Notes: generated by a model not told the origin, from the sequence alone. Positions 44,746 to 58,502 are shown, counted from the stretch's first letter. The stretch: 64,000 nt of DNA from Salvator merianae (GCA_003586115.2 QVOM02000116.1:45981692-46045691), one strand, 5' to 3'. A program made the numbers and translations.

Positions 44746-46877
44746 AGTTTTTTATGTCAGCAGTGCAGTGCAGTGAGGGTGTGACAGGACTCTGAATGGA
44801 AATGTCCCTATCTCTGAATTGTGCTTTGATTTGCTGTGGATCAAGATTAACTCAAGACTTCCAACTGAAATATCATGCTTCGTCTACCACCCTACAGGCC
44901 CTATATGTGGGCCGCTGCTGGCCAATTCTATATTGTTGAAAATGCAACAAGCAAATTACATAAAGATGTGGCCAAATACTAGTTAGATCTTAAAGAAACT
45001 TGGGCCATTATTAAGCGTTATGGAAAACTATGCATTAGAACAGGAGGGGTAGATTTGTATCCCCAAACAACAATTTTGTAGTTATGGGTTAGCATTGCAT
45101 CTCAAATGTTTTCACTGGGTGTTAAACACTCTTCACAATTAAAACATAGGTAATGGTCTGGCTGACAGCTGCCATGTGCTGGGGCCAAGGTCAACTCAGC
45201 AACCATCATGTTGATAGACTGACAGTACTCTTGGAGCCACTTGCATACCACTCCAGTCCAGACTCTCCTCAGGGCTAATCTCAGTGTCAACAGATCAACT
45301 ATATTGATATTTTGTTAGTTAAGTGCACTGACTCAAAGCCAAATGCTTTGAGCAATGTACACGAAGCTAAGTGTGATCTCTCCCAGTATCATGCCAGGCT
45401 TAGTGGTCTGGTGATTGCTGAATTGATTTCCCTTATTTGCACATATTTATGTTTGGTAAGGAATTTTTATTTGTAAAAAAAATAGTAGCAAAACAACTGC
45501 AGACATATTTAGAACTGATACTTACTGTTGAAGAAGCAATATTTAAGCTTCACCTTCTTATAGCATTCTTTCCAGGTGGTTATCTCGTGTTCATTCTTCT
45601 TTGCTAGGGTTTGAAATGGTGTATGCAGTCAAAACACACAGGAATGTGGTGATTATTAGTGGTAGATAGTGTGTGTTTTGTTTTTGTTGTCAAAAGTATG
45701 ATGGAGTCATGGGCCAATTTCACACCAGAGACCACATTTCACACCAGAATGTATTTTGACATACTTTATTTGCTATACTTCTGTTGCCAGTGAGATCTGA
45801 TTGCCATATGAAGCATTTTTCTGTCAACCTGGCTCTGCCTGTAAGTCTCACATTACCATAGCAACCTCCACCTGTAACTCAATTTTTATGCAAAAGGTGC
45901 CATCTTCAAACCGACTAAGTTCATCCTTGGGTAGGAACATGTAATTATCCATTCCTGAACTGCAATGAACAGTGGTATCTTCTCTGAACACAATTCCAAC
46001 AGGTGGCTTCATGTTTGCAAAGGAACAAGCAGGAGGTTCAGGTATGAGGCAATTTCACACTTCTAACAATGGGTATCCTTTCAAGGCACAAACATTTGAT
46101 TGAGCTGACTTTGCTGGACCCACACAAGTGCTTGGACAGTTTAGCACTGAAGAACGCTTAGTGGACTGCTTCAAAGTGGTCTCTCACAGGAGTGGGCTCC
46201 ACACCACTTTTTCATCAGGTCCTGCTCCAATGCCACATCCTTGGGGATGCATGGCCTTCTGGTAGACTGGCCCACAATATGGACACAGGATTTTCCGTGG
46301 GCTGCTGGCCCAATCCAGAAGGCAAGGGCAGCTTTCTTCCAACTGCTCTGAAACTTCCCTCATTGCTAGATTTGCCCCAGGGCTTCTATGTTAGTGATCA
46401 TAGCGATGCTACCGCAGTTGCTGTGTGGGTCTGGAATGCCAGTGGACTTCTGGCAGCACTTCTTGTTTCAAATAAGGTCTATGGTCAGTCATCAGCCATA
46501 GTGATATATAACAAATTTTCTTTATTGTAGAGGTTTAGCTGTAACTCCAGGCTACATATGAACTAAAGAACAGCTTGTCTTGTTCCTGTCTCCATGTATT
46601 AGTGACTGTATTGTATTAGTCATCCTGACTGCTGGCTCACTCCTGCTAATTAGTGCCTTCTACAATGATAGACCTCTAGCTTTTTGTAGCAATTCTGGTT
46701 GCATCTGGGGGCTGCTGTGGCAGCATTTCATTGTGGATCACAGGATCCCATTCAGCACATGATATGGACTACAAGTCCAAGCCCCCAAAGCAACAGTTCC
46801 ATGCCCCACTCTGGATCCCATTCTTGTGAGGATGCAGAAATAGTTTTATCTGATTTAAAACAATGGAATTTAAAATC
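44746..46877 (+). other. Probable PTPRN2 intron 1, unannotated stretch
   Basis: No recognised gene. The part from 46,180 to 46,500 is GC-richer with one open frame of 112 codons, of unknown nature, probably an old transposon. Confidence 0.45.
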
Positions 46878-46888
46878 ATAATTACATG
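46878..46888. repeat. Target-site duplication, left copy
   Basis: ataattacatg, identical to 47671-47681 on the other side of the L1 insertion. Confidence 0.75.
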
Positions 46889-47670
46889 GTATATTGAGTT
46901 CTAAACTCAGTTGGCATACAGCCCCTAAAATAAAATAATTATTCACAAAGATATTATATAGATGGTGCAGAACGTCTTGCCATAATAACAAAAGTCCTTA
47001 CTGTGTATTGCTGGCCTGGTTGTTAGACGAGACCTTCTTATTTTCATCTGCTTTGGGGGGTGTCCACTAGTTCAAACTTTTTGGAATATAATCCAGATAT
47101 AAATAAATAGAATGCTAAACACTTAATCCCACTAGATCCAGAAGTTTATTTGCTACATAACTTTACATCATTAAAAATCACTTCCAGTAGCCAGAAGTTA
47201 CTCCATTATATGCTTTATGTAGCAACACTCCTAATAACCAGATACTGGAAAAATGCAAATAATTTAACCTTACAGAGGTGGTTTTTGAGATTTACTGCTC
47301 AACAAATTTATAACTGCTAAGAGGAGTGTACCAACCCAAAATGAAGCAATGAAATCCTTCTTGGAAATTTGGATTCCTGTGTGGCGTGTCTCTATTGTAG
47401 CTGGAGGTTTTCATTTTGCATCTCAATTGTTGTCTTTGGATTTACTGTTTGAATTAAGTTAAATACAAACAGTAGAGTCCAAGTTCAAAGTAACTAGAAC
47501 AACCTGAATTTTAAGGGGAGGGATGAAGGTTATATGTAATTGATTATGTTTTTTCTTTTTGTTTTATGTATACTTGCCTTATGGTGTGTAGTGGCATTAT
47601 AGTTGCACTTTGTTTTGTTTATTTTATTCATTTTTTTTTTGTGGTTAATAAAAAAATAATTAAAAAAATA
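46889..47670 (+). mobile_element. L1 LINE, 5'-truncated, sense, with target-site duplication
   Basis: Translated pieces LLIFICFGGCPLVQTFWN and LLITRYWKNANNL resemble the L1 ORF2 C-terminal region (the zinc-knuckle segment around HxWWxCpkxxxFW and the later AxxxRWK segment). The 3' end has aataaaaaaataattaaaaa, then the 11-bp duplication. Many stops show it is dead. Length 782 bp. Confidence 0.8.
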
Positions 47671-47681
47671 ATAATTACATG
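47671..47681. repeat. Target-site duplication, right copy
   Basis: ataattacatg directly after the L1 A-rich tail. Confidence 0.75.
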
Positions 47682-50050
47682 CTGAATTAAAGCCGTTGCT
47701 GAAAATAAATGAATCAAAGACAGGGCATTCTTGATGGCCTTTTCAAAGCAAGAACATCAAACTTGTATGTACTTTGCAAGTGAAGAATAACAAATTATTC
47801 CTTCTTTAAAGAAAACCTTCAGGGTTTTCGCAGTCTGAGTCTTGGAATAAACACAAAGCAAGATACAGCTATGTATTTTTTGTGAAATTGATTCTGAATA
47901 TACAATGTCGCTTATGCTATTATCCTCCCATTTTATCCTCACTACTCTGTGAGATGGGTGAGGCAGATATCATAGTCACCAGGCAGCTATCATAGCTGAC
48001 AGGGGATCAGAGTCCAGGAATAGATCTTAGCCCAGCAATCTAGCTAGCACACTACACTAGCTGCCTGAAGAACTTGCTAGATTCATTTTCTATATTTTGG
48101 CTGGTCCTAATAAAGGTACTGTATAGTTGTGGATCTGGGAATGTTTAAAATGAATGAATACAGCTTTCTTTGCTTTTCATGAACCAATATGGGCTATTAA
48201 CAAAAATAAACACTTCTTTCTGCACAAATGGTTGTAGAAGATTGTTTTGTTAGCATTGCTGTTGCAAAGGCAGTCTGTTACATGTATGGAGTTTATGTAA
48301 AGCAGCACAGGAATAAATCCTGCAATAACCTATCATAAAACCATTATTTCCAAAGACATATGGTGTAATAGTGGAATTTATATACTTTCGCAGCTAGCAA
48401 AATTGTCATGCTATTGAACAGTCTTCAAGTGATGGTTGAATACAGCAAAATCTGAAAGGTTACCAGGCATGCTATTTTGCTCAATTGAAAAAGCACTGCT
48501 ATTCAAGCACTTGTTTTATAGGAATGATTCACAATTCTGATACTGAAGGGCAAAACTATGTTTGGTATTACCAGCACAATTCTGTAGTTATTTTTCATAA
48601 CTGCTGCCATGTCTAAACTCTGTTTAGACTTTGTGTTACTGCTGAAAAATAACATTTACTTACTCCTGCATTCAAGAGTCACTGACCTGCCACTGGTCTG
48701 CTTGCAGCTCCATCCTGAATGAATTGTGCTTGCACAACCCTGTTATAGAGCCATAACTGAGGGTACAGCATTTGCTCAACTCTGCTCCCTCCGGTGCAGT
48801 GGATGCACTGAATGAGTGTTGTGTCCACATGGATCTGAACTCATTCCTTGGTCAGTGTTCCATAGAGCACTTGGAAGGCAGAGTGGGAGTAAGCACATTA
48901 CAACAGATTGTGGCAGATTGTAGCAAGCAGACAATAGGTGCTAATTGGATCACGTGCCTGAGTGCACTTTATGAACTCTAGTGAAGTTAACTGAGGGAAA
49001 AGCAGCTAACTCTTTGTGACAGTGTTACAAAGGGGTTTCCTATGGAATGGCTTGCAATGTCAATGCATTAAATGTGCCCACACATCCAACTTATCACATC
49101 TGGACTCTTGGATCCTGTTTGCTGTCCTTGTGCCCAACTTCACTACATTCCTCCCTTTTCTCCGTATTGGTTAATGAAAAGTAACAAATAAGGGGGATAT
49201 AGGAACAATTTCTTACCTTTTGAAGACTTCTCTTCTTTTAAGTTTTTTTTGCCAGGCTGTGGGGCAAAAGTGGAGAGAGGAGAGGACTCTCGCTCTTGAG
49301 CGGGTCCCTGCACAAGAAGGAATGCTGTCTTTAAGCTGGGAGAAAAATCCCACCTCTGTAATAAAGGTTTCAAATTTAGTGCAAGAAATGCTTTTTTCAA
49401 AAGTGCTCTTTTGTTCTGCAATATGCCACCATAATTCAAAATCTTGCACTATTTTCCCTGCTTGATCACTCAGAGCTGGGCTAGCACTCAGCTCTCTTCT
49501 TCCATTCAACTTTACAGTCTGCCAGAGTTCAGATGACAATGAAGAGATAGTTGTAAATTGCTTTATGTCTATATTTTCAAAGCTGAGAAGTAGAAATATA
49601 AATACCTTTTCCTTGTAATGGTTATAAGCTTTGCACAAAGTTCTAGATGCTCACTAGACAGACCCATCTGCGTGTCACTGCCATGTTTTGGAAAGCTCAG
49701 AGCTGCTGCCAGACACTACTAGCTGTGGACAGTTAAACTGCTGCCAGCAGCTTGACCAGGAACAGCTAGTGAGCTCTGGGTCAGCAGCGTTTGCACCCTC
49801 TTCTGGCTGTGATGATGCAAGTTGCACACTGCATCCCAATCATCATGACACAATCCAGGTGTGCACCAGATGTTGCCGTGGCTGTTGCCATGGCAATCTG
49901 GCCTGCCTTGGTTGGGCCATCTGCTCTTCAAATACTGGTGGTCTGGTTCAGACCTTTACCAAACCTTGGAGTGCAGACTGCCTCCATGCCTGATCCTTAC
50001 CCACCTGGCATGGTATTACTATGCTATACCATACTTGGCTGTTAGGTATG
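47682..50050 (+). other. Probable PTPRN2 intron 1, with likely DNA-transposon remnants
   Basis: Mostly unidentified. The part from about 49,690 ends at 50,059 with tatgaacaggccc, the terminal word of the MITE family described at 53764, so a diverged member probably lies here. Confidence 0.45.
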
Positions 50051-50060
50051 AACAGGCCCT

Positions 50061-50165
50061 TAGTCGATGAAAGCTCATGCTACCAACTTCTTTTTCTTTG
50101 TTAGTCTCTAGGATGCTACTAGACCCCCTTGCTATATTGATACAGACTAACACGACCGTGTCTTT
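50061..50165 (+). mobile_element. Retroelement 3' tail of a sauropsid-wide type, sense
   Basis: gatgaaagctcatgctacca, ttgttagtctctaggatgct and cagactaacacgaccgtg form a motif familiar from many reptile genomes. Family not named here. See the antisense copy at 41745. Confidence 0.55.
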
Positions 50166-52319
50166 GAACTCTTTGATAAATTATTCAGATTAGAGTTTCA
50201 TGTTTGAGCAGATTGTGTCTTATGTGCTGCTTGCAAAGAAAGCCGCAAGTTACTTATGCAACACTGGAAGGATCCCCTGATCTGTACTTTTCCTCTTTAT
50301 CATTATTAGGAATCTTGGAATAAATAGCGGTTTTAATGACACAGCCTTTCAATTCAAATGGAGAATCTGTGTATTAACTCATATACTTTGAAATAATTAA
50401 TCCCACCTCCAGAAAACCTGTACCTGTTTCTCCATATGACACACACTATAAACAGGACCTCGAGCAATTACATGTCTAAATTAATAAAGTTGGATATCAA
50501 AAACATGTGTTCTTCAATAGTTATTTTTGATTTAACAGTACTTTAAAAGAATATTTTCAAACCATAAAATATAAAAGGATATTTTCAATCAGAAAATCCT
50601 TGCAAGTGAATAAAACCAATATTACAAAAATGAATTAAACTGAATGTGTAGGGGAACTGAATATTATCATGGTGGTAGGGAAAAGTCTGGCTGGCAGCTG
50701 CAGGAGCAGTAGGGGTTCATAGATTCTGCTTTCTAGTGATGGACAGATGCTTAATTGGTGGACTTGTGTTCAATGAATGGTCAAATGAGGGTTGTATGAG
50801 TGTAGCCACGAAAGTTGATTTTGTACGGGCAGCCTGCTAGGCAGAGTGCCATAGCGTTAAAACTGTCTCTCACAGAGCTTCCTGCTAAGCAAAATTGCCT
50901 GCTGGATTTCTAGATGCAGCTGAACCATAGTTTAAGTATTTATAGTTCTATGTACCTCTCTTCCAAACCAGCTGTTCTGGTGGTGCAGGGAAAATGAGTA
51001 AAGAATTTGGCCCGGTAAGCCAGTATTGCTAGTAAAGTAGCTTTTGAAGGCAGATCACTATGGTCATCTCCTAGTATTCATAAAAGTTAGTTTTTTCCAA
51101 GCTTTGGGAAATGCAGAATTTGAAAATACAGGGGGGTTGGTCTCTATGGGAAACTAGGGTTTAGAGAAATAATGCTTCTATATTGCCCTCTCCCCATTGG
51201 CTAATAGTACATGTACTGCTTGAATAAAAAGGGATGATTGGAATGGAGTCTGGAGGGCTAAAGCAAAAGGTAAAAGTGTGGCAAAACAGTGTAAAAGCAG
51301 TGCAGGAGGCTTGAAGGACCAAAATAAAACTCAAACGAACATGAAAAGGTGTGCATGAAAAGGCACATCAGAAGTATTATTCCACATTTCAGGCAGAATT
51401 CACACACGGGGGGTGGAGCACTTTAAGCGTACTACTCCCTCACTCTGCATTAAGAATAACACTACATGAGTGGCATTATTTTTAATGTGACATTGTGCTG
51501 TCTGTATGCCTCCAATGCCCTGCCCAACATTCTGGGGAGGAGGGGGCTCCTTCTCCCCTGCCTTCAAAATTGAGTACAGTCTTGACACAAGGGGAAAGAG
51601 AGATTGCTTTTCCTCTGCCATATCATGATTGTACCCAATGCTGACAGGGGACGCGCAACCCTCCGCTATCAGATTGGAAGCAGAGACTTTGACAGTGGTG
51701 GTGATCCAATAGGCCATTTCTTGTGTTTGTTTACTCAGAACACAATGTGGGCTATCACAGTGCCTGCTGTGTCCATGTTTAGATACCAGAATCTAGTGAA
51801 ATACAAGCAATGTTAATGTTCCTGATAGGACGTTGGTGAAACAAAGTGTGAATAATATGTAGGCGTTTGGATGTTGCTTTTGAGAAGTCTGATGAAAGAA
51901 AACCTTTTGCAAAATAAATACTGTTGACAAAGTGGAGATAGCACATCTGCTCTCAAGTATTTCAGGTAAAAAATTATTCTTGGCCTTTTGTGTGAATTCA
52001 TCAATATTTATTTGCATTATCTGTTTACCTTTTCCTTTATTACTGATATTTTACAGTTCCTCAGCGCCCAACATCCTCCAAGAGCCCATTCCCAAATTCA
52101 GGATGGGCAATCTGAAGGGAATGTTCTAGAAATGTCTATTTTGATGCTGTTCTTCATCTGAAAGAACTCTCCCAGGCATTGTAGAGTAAAAAAAGACCTT
52201 TAAGATGCTCTTCAGGAATTTGTGGCTTCCTGACTCTCAAAAGTCAGGTTTTAAAAATATTATATTTATTCCCACCTGACTTATGACCTTTAAGTTGGAA
52301 GACATGCAATTACATTGCT
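50166..52319 (+). other. Probable PTPRN2 intron 1, unannotated stretch
   Basis: No recognised feature. Short open frames only. Confidence 0.5.
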
Positions 52320-54480
52320 TATTTGTTTGGTGCCATCTAGTGATAGCTGACTCTTGGTGGCCATATGGACTGACTTCCGTCAGAATGACTGGTCTTCAAC
52401 AATCTTAGGTCTGCCAATGAAATTTTCATTGTTGCTGGCCTTTTTGTCTCCCTTCTACTTTTCTAAGCATCACCATGTTTTCCAGGGAGTTTGGCCTTTT
52501 CATTATGTGCTGAAGCATGACAGTTTAAGCCCCTCCTTGTAATGAATATTGAGGTTTTATTTGGTCCAAAGTCCACTGATTGGTCTTTCTAGCTATCTAT
52601 GGTACTTTGAGAACAATTCTCCAACATCAAAGATCAAAAGAGTCTATATGTTTCCTGTCTTGCTTTGTCATTGTCCAACTTTCACATCCATACAACACAA
52701 CACTGAAAACCATTACATTAACTATTCTGATCTTTGTGTTCAGTGAGATGTCATGACATTTAAAATATTATCTAAACTTTTCACTGCTGCTCTTCCCAGT
52801 GCCAAACTTTGTTATACTTCCTGAGTGCTAGATCCTTTATTATTAATCATGGAGTCCAGGAAACAAAAGTTGTCAACTGTTTCCACAGCTTCAGAACTGT
52901 TTCCACAACTGTTGATGTAATCTTTGTCTGCTTAAGATTTAGGCTTAAATCTATCATCTCACTCTCTTCTCTGACTCTAGATAGAAGAAAAGGAAGAAAA
53001 TTTTACTAATATGAAGTAATATTGTCTGCATATCTGAGGTAGTTAATGTTTCTTCCACTTATCTTAAAGCCATACTCATCTTCTTCCAGGCCATTTTTTT
53101 GCATTATATATTCCACATAGAATTTAATCAGACGTGGTAGGAACATAAACCCTTGTATTGCTTACCAATTGGAAGCCAATCTGTTTCTACATGCTTTGTT
53201 CTGACCATTGATTCCTGAATAGTATACAAATTCCTCATCAGCTGTTCTTGAGGGTCCATCTTCCTTAAACTTTTCACATTTTTAAATGATCAACGTTATC
53301 AAAAACTTTGCTGCAATAAATGAAACATATATACACCTCCTTATGAAATGTTTTTTTTCTAAATTTCATCTCACACCAGCTATGGCATCTCTAATTCCTT
53401 TACTTCTCCTAAAACCTGCCTGTATATTCAGTAATTATCTTTCTGTGCAAGGTGCCAATCTGTTTTGAATGATCTTTAACATAACCTTACTAGCATGCAA
53501 GATAAAAGTATGGCAACTGGGACAATTAGTTTCACTTTCTTGGGTATTGATACATAAACTGACTGCTTCCAATCTGTTGGTCACTGAGTGACTTTCCAAA
53601 CTTGCTGGCAAATACTGGCTAGCATTTTAACAGATTTCTTCTTCCACTGCCTGCAGGACTTCTGTTGCAATTCCATTGACTCCTGCATTCCCCCTTCTTG
53701 ACAGAGATTTCAGTGCAGATCTAACTTCAGATTCCATAATTAATGACTCAGAGTATCCTCAATGGGCCTGTTCACACTAAGTGAGTGCTACGTTTCAGGA
53801 TGCACGCTAGAACGCAGGATCCACACTTGCGAACAGCCCCAGCTGACCTGAAATCTACCAAAGCCCATCGGATGCTTACCTGAATCCAACCAGCTGTGGT
53901 CAACTAATTTGTAGTCTCCAACCCGACCTGCACGATCAGATGAGAATCAGGGAAGGTGCGTTCGCACCATTTCTGGGTTCAAAATGGCAGTGGGGTGGGG
54001 CCAGCGGGGCTGCACAGGCACAGTCTGCCGGTTTGCACCCTGGTGGTCTTTTCAGACACAGGCTCAAACACAGACCCTCTGGGTTCGAACACAGACCCTC
54101 TGGGTTCGAACACAGCTACTGAACTAGTATGCTCCCATTTGCACTGCGTCCAGCTGGTTGGCTTGTGGAGTGTTCCAGTGCTGACAGGCGCGAAGACCTC
54201 TCTCCGTACCCGAACCCTACTGGCCCGAACCGTGCTAGTTATACTGTTATACCATTGTAAGTGCGAACAGGCCCAATGTTAATATCTTTTCTGTACAACT
54301 TTTCAGTATAATCATTCCATTTTTGCCTATCTTGTCACCACTATTATCATCTATCCAGCTGTTCTTTAAGAAGGCCAATTTGATAGTACTCCTTATCTCT
54401 TCTGTTACTGATAGTGTATTGTGCTGAATATAAGTCATTTCTGAAAGTAACCACTGCCACCTCAAAGTTATAGCCATCAA
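52320..54480 (-). mobile_element. RTE-BovB LINE, antisense, interrupted by a MITE
   Basis: Reverse-strand reading, with frameshifts and stops, gives ICQQVWKVTQ.PTDWKQSV, IPKKVKLIVPV, YICFIYCSKVFDNVDH and INYLRYADNI, in the order of the BovB reverse transcriptase (ICQQIWKTQQWP..WK, IPKKG, YFCFIDYAKAFDCVDH, INNLRYADDTT). The catalytic YADD has become YADN. The upstream part resumes at 54275-54480 after the inserted element. Confidence 0.85.
53764..54274. mobile_element. MITE nested in BovB, terminal inverted repeats GGGCCTGTTC...
   Basis: Left end gggcctgttcacacta; right end reversed gggcctgttcgcactt. AAT is present directly on both sides (53761-53763 and 54275-54277), a possible 3-bp target-site duplication as in PIF/Harbinger elements. 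It splits one BovB copy. Inside, a 21-bp unit (aacacagaccctctgggttc + g) is repeated at 54067-54087 and 54088-54108. Confidence 0.82.
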
Positions 54481-55109
54481 AAAAAGAAAAGAAAAAAGAA
54501 ATTAGGCCGCAGTCCTATTTTTCAGAAGGCCAGCTTGTCAGAAAAAAATGAGGCCTAAAATTTATGCCATTATTTGAATGCTTAATATTGTGATCATCAT
54601 ACTCACTATTTATGATGTTTCTTCCATGAAATCCGTGTATTTGGAAAATGGTATTTGTACAGGGTTGGATTAATAGTGTCACATATACTCAGAGATTACT
54701 GAGCTCCTGTGTGGCGTTAACAGTCCATAAGGCATTGGTGGAAGTGCCCAAACGTGGCAAACACGTGCAGGGTAAGTTATTCTGCTCTGCAAAAGGGCTG
54801 CTTCCAAGGACAGATTCTGCCCTCATAGGCTGATACATTCCTTGGGCTCCTGCCAGTTGCCTTACTTTGCCTGTGTGGATTCTGAAACTGAGATTTGTTT
54901 CCTAGTCTCGGGAGCTTGAAACTCTAACAGATGTTTAATTTGAAAGGATTGAAAGTATATCTCCAAGTTGGGGATTCCCCAATCTCCATTTTCCTGTTGT
55001 TCTGGAGAACATTTTCAGAACATCTGGACATTTTTTTTAAAAAAACCCAGAAATTTTAATTTCCTTTTTCCCTCTATCATATAATATTATCTAATCAGAT
55101 ACAAAACAT
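54481..55109 (+). other. Probable PTPRN2 intron 1, unannotated stretch
   Basis: No recognised feature. Confidence 0.5.
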
Positions 55110-55550
55110 AAAATTTTCATCTTAATGGCAAGTATTCTTCCTACCAGACAGGTTTTTCAAGTTTCATTTCCTTCGATTTTTTAAAAATTTCCTAATAGAA
55201 TGGTTTATAATTATTATGTATTATGTTATTTGTATTTTTTGGTATGACAATGTCTGTATGTTTAATTCTTCTACTACATATTTTCAATCCACTCTCCCTA
55301 ATTGTCTCTGTTTATGTGCTTGACAATACCTTTCTGAACACCACTTTTGATTTATTTATATTTACTTTCAACACAGATACTGCATGAAAACTAATTCCTT
55401 TATTAGTTCTTTTATTTCTCCACTCAGATTCCTCAGCATTGCTGCAATATGATCTGCATATAAGTTTCTAAGAGCTCCATGGTTGCTCACATTAAATCTG
55501 TTAATATCTGGATTAGCTCTAATCCTAATGGCAGATTACATGCACAAACT
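55110..55550 (-). mobile_element. L1 LINE reverse-transcriptase fragment, antisense
   Basis: On the minus strand, LAIRIRANPDINRFNVSNHG followed by ALRNLYADHIAAMLRNLSGE fits the L1 RT segment (EPLAxxIRxNxxIxG ... LYADDxxxxLxNP). The YADD box is YADH. Stops follow, so it is dead. Confidence 0.7.
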
Positions 55551-55958
55551 CAAATAGGATGTCAAGGATGAGGAGGGCACTTCCCTCATTTCAGTTGGCA
55601 GTGTGCAGGTTAAACCCAAATGAATGTACTGCATTATGCAGAACTGTTTCTTTCCCGGCAGGTAAGCATAGTAAGTCAGCACATATTTGCTTCCTTCCTT
55701 TCGAAACATGAGAAACAATGTTATGTATATAGCAGCCCTGAGGCAACTGTCCATCTTAGCTTACTTAACTGTATTCTCACGTATCTTCTCCTCCATGTGT
55801 CCATTACAGTGGCAGGTGAGCTCCAAGACACAATAATCATCCAGTTCTTCTGTTGGCTTTGCCAGCAATGCCTGAAGGGCAGTTAGAGACCTCTGGCTGG
55901 TCTATGTAAACAGAGGAGGGATGGGAGACCCTGAAAGACAAGAGAAGAATGCAAACCT

Positions 55959-56262
55959 GGGGCCTTTTGCATTTTGAACTGGGGAGCGTCACTGGCAAAG
56001 TGTGTCCGCACTTTCCTGAGGCCTGCATGACCGGGAGCAGCCTAAAGCTGCTCCCAATCACGGCTGGCTGTGGCTGCTTCCCGGCCACTGTCTTGGCAAA
56101 CTTTGGGAGAAGGATAACAGCAGTTGCAGTGCAAATGCTGGTATTCTGCTGATAGTCAAGACTAGGCCCCCACAGTGTGGACAGCGTCCATGCTGCATGG
56201 TCCATTCCATATTAGAATGTGGAAGCTATCCCATTCTAATGTGTAAAGTGTGAAAATGCCCC
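55959..56262. mobile_element. MITE of the GGGGCATTTTCACAC family (shorter copy)
   Basis: The right end gtgtgaaaatgcccc reversed equals the left end of the copy at 63386. Shared internal words, in inverse orientation, include atgctggtattctgct (same direction, from an internal inverted repeat), ggaatggaccatgcagc(a/g)tgg (reversed), and the gggagcag...gctcccgatcatgcaggcct block. Confidence 0.7.
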
Positions 56263-58502
56263 TGATACCTTACAAAAGTAGACTTTGTGTATAGTGGCCA
56301 GAAGGAAGCCATATGATTGTTTGTGATTCCATGGCAATGTCATTTGACTCTGTGTCTTAAGCTGAGTCCATTTCTATTCTGTAGCTGCAATTAAATATAG
56401 ATAAGCTGTTAAAGAGAGTGTCTGGGAGGGCAACAATTCATTAGCTGATTCAGTTCTAGTTGCTGACTTGCTTTAAAACCAACAGTCTGTTAGATAAAAA
56501 TAGTACTCCACAATCTCTATAAGTTTCCTTTGCTTCCTAGCTCAACCCTTCCAATCATTTAATGTTTTCTACTAAATAGAAATAAATAAATGCAAATAAA
56601 ATGCAAATAAATAAATAATGGACTTCTATGCAGGCCACAAATGTCCTCATTTCAATGCTGTCTCTCTTATCTGATAAGGAGGAGCCTGAACTTTGCAAAG
56701 AGGCTGGATAAGATCTCTTCCTCTCTATTTCTGTTTTGTCTCTTTTGGGACCATGACAAGATACCACGCACCACTAAACCCACTAAAGACACACGACAGA
56801 AAGTTTTTGAGGATGTAGGCTGGTAGACTTTGGTTTCCAAGTGTTTCATGGATGGCAAAGAAGCTTCTTTCATGTTATTAGCGCTAAAGAGTGAAACAGG
56901 ATCCAATGACAGAATATTCTGCTGGTTTTAGGACCAAAGCATCTTGTCTGGCCATTGAAGTGAGAAGTATACTGGTTGCACACTCTCCCCTGCAGCAGTA
57001 CTAACGTCAAAGCCAAGGAACCTTTGTTCCCCAGCTTTGACATTTCTGCCTGGGATGGTTTTTGAAGATACTTAGCTGGCAGAGGAGACACCTTGATCAT
57101 GAAAGTGCTGCAGGCAGGTCCACACAATGCTTTCCATTCCACTGTGATGGGATTGAATTTTCTGGGTAAAGGTTCATATATTCCCTGCACATTCCAAGTG
57201 CTCCCATGTTGCCATTATGGCTCTGTGTGGAGCCTGCCTGAATGTTTTGGGGCTTCCACAAGATTGCTTGGTCACTGCATTACATTATGGGTGTGAAAGA
57301 AACTTCCCAAAACTTCTTCAGGAAGATGACCTTTCTTGGCACTAAAACAGGATCAAACTTGATGCCATATAGCTGAGACTGTATTTTCTAAATGCAGTGG
57401 ATGCTTCAACGTATGAAAAAGCCTTGAAGACTATTGCAAAAGATTGTAGGGATGTGCCATTCTGCAATTTGTGGAAGCAAGAACTGTAGTAGAGGCCTGG
57501 GACTGACAGTCCCAGCTCTCTTTGGCACCTTTAAGCAACTCCTGATGAGTCCACGTGGTGTGGGGAACTTGCCCACTTTCCAAAAGTGGGCTTGTTGCCA
57601 TTATAGTTCCCTCTGTGGGCAGGGCTGTAGCATGTGACAGTGTGCATGCACATACCTGACTGGCACGGGACTCTTCTGCAGTTCATGCTTTGACGAACTG
57701 CAGTTCAACTCATCCCTAAAAAAATGTCCCTAAACCATCTCGCTCTAAGCCGCTAGAGATTTACTGTTTGAAGTCAGCTTTCAGAATTTCAGTATTTACC
57801 CCTCACTAAGAAACAGAAGTAAAGTATCTTAACAGTAATGATACATACCAAGGCTTCAGTATCCCAGTCTTCATGAACTGACGCCTGTGTACTGATTCAC
57901 ACAGAGTTTCCAAATTGTCTTCAAAGCTCAAGCCACACAGCGCATTCCAGTAATCTAACTGATGTCAAAGCCTGGACAACTTAGAGATTTCCTTTGTAGT
58001 AAACCTCTGTGGGAGTCAGAATCATTTCCTCTCCTGTGATCCTTGTTACTCAAGATCTTCTAGTATGTTTCACTGTTAATTACTGCAGTTTCTGCCCTGA
58101 AATCACATGTACACTTGGTTCTTCTTCTTCAGTTTCCACAGAGTGTGAGCAACTTATTGATTCTGAAAACAGATGGTCTTTACTAGTTCAAGCAGCATGA
58201 AATATCTGAAGAGAAGGAACTCTGTGCTCGCCTTTCCCTTCTTTAGTGAGGAATTAGAAATAGGAAAGCAGATGGATCACTGTATGACTTGGGGAGCATA
58301 TTTTGTATGTTTAAAAACCACAAGTTTTACAAAAGGGCCTAATAGAATAGATATTGTATAACGTCTAGCAAAGTGAGGAAAAAATGATTGATTAAAATAA
58401 AATTATTTCTTTATTGCTTATATTTATACAGTACACACTACTCTGGATACACAAAACCTTTATCTGTCTGCGTGCTTACTCCAGTAATGGCATGGTGCAT
58501 AC
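56263..58502 (+). other. Probable PTPRN2 intron 1, unannotated stretch
   Basis: Contains an AAAT-type microsatellite (56574-56620) and a 9-bp inverted repeat with 10-base spacer near 57,680-57,710 (ctgcagttc...gaactgcag). Nothing else recognised. Confidence 0.5.
56574..56620. repeat. (AAAT)n-rich microsatellite
   Basis: Interrupted AAAT/AAATGC units. Confidence 0.8.

Noticed and set aside
46192..46530. 112-codon open frame in the probable PTPRN2 intron
   Set aside because: No known domain, no splice sites, and ends without a recognisable gene structure; more likely transposon debris.
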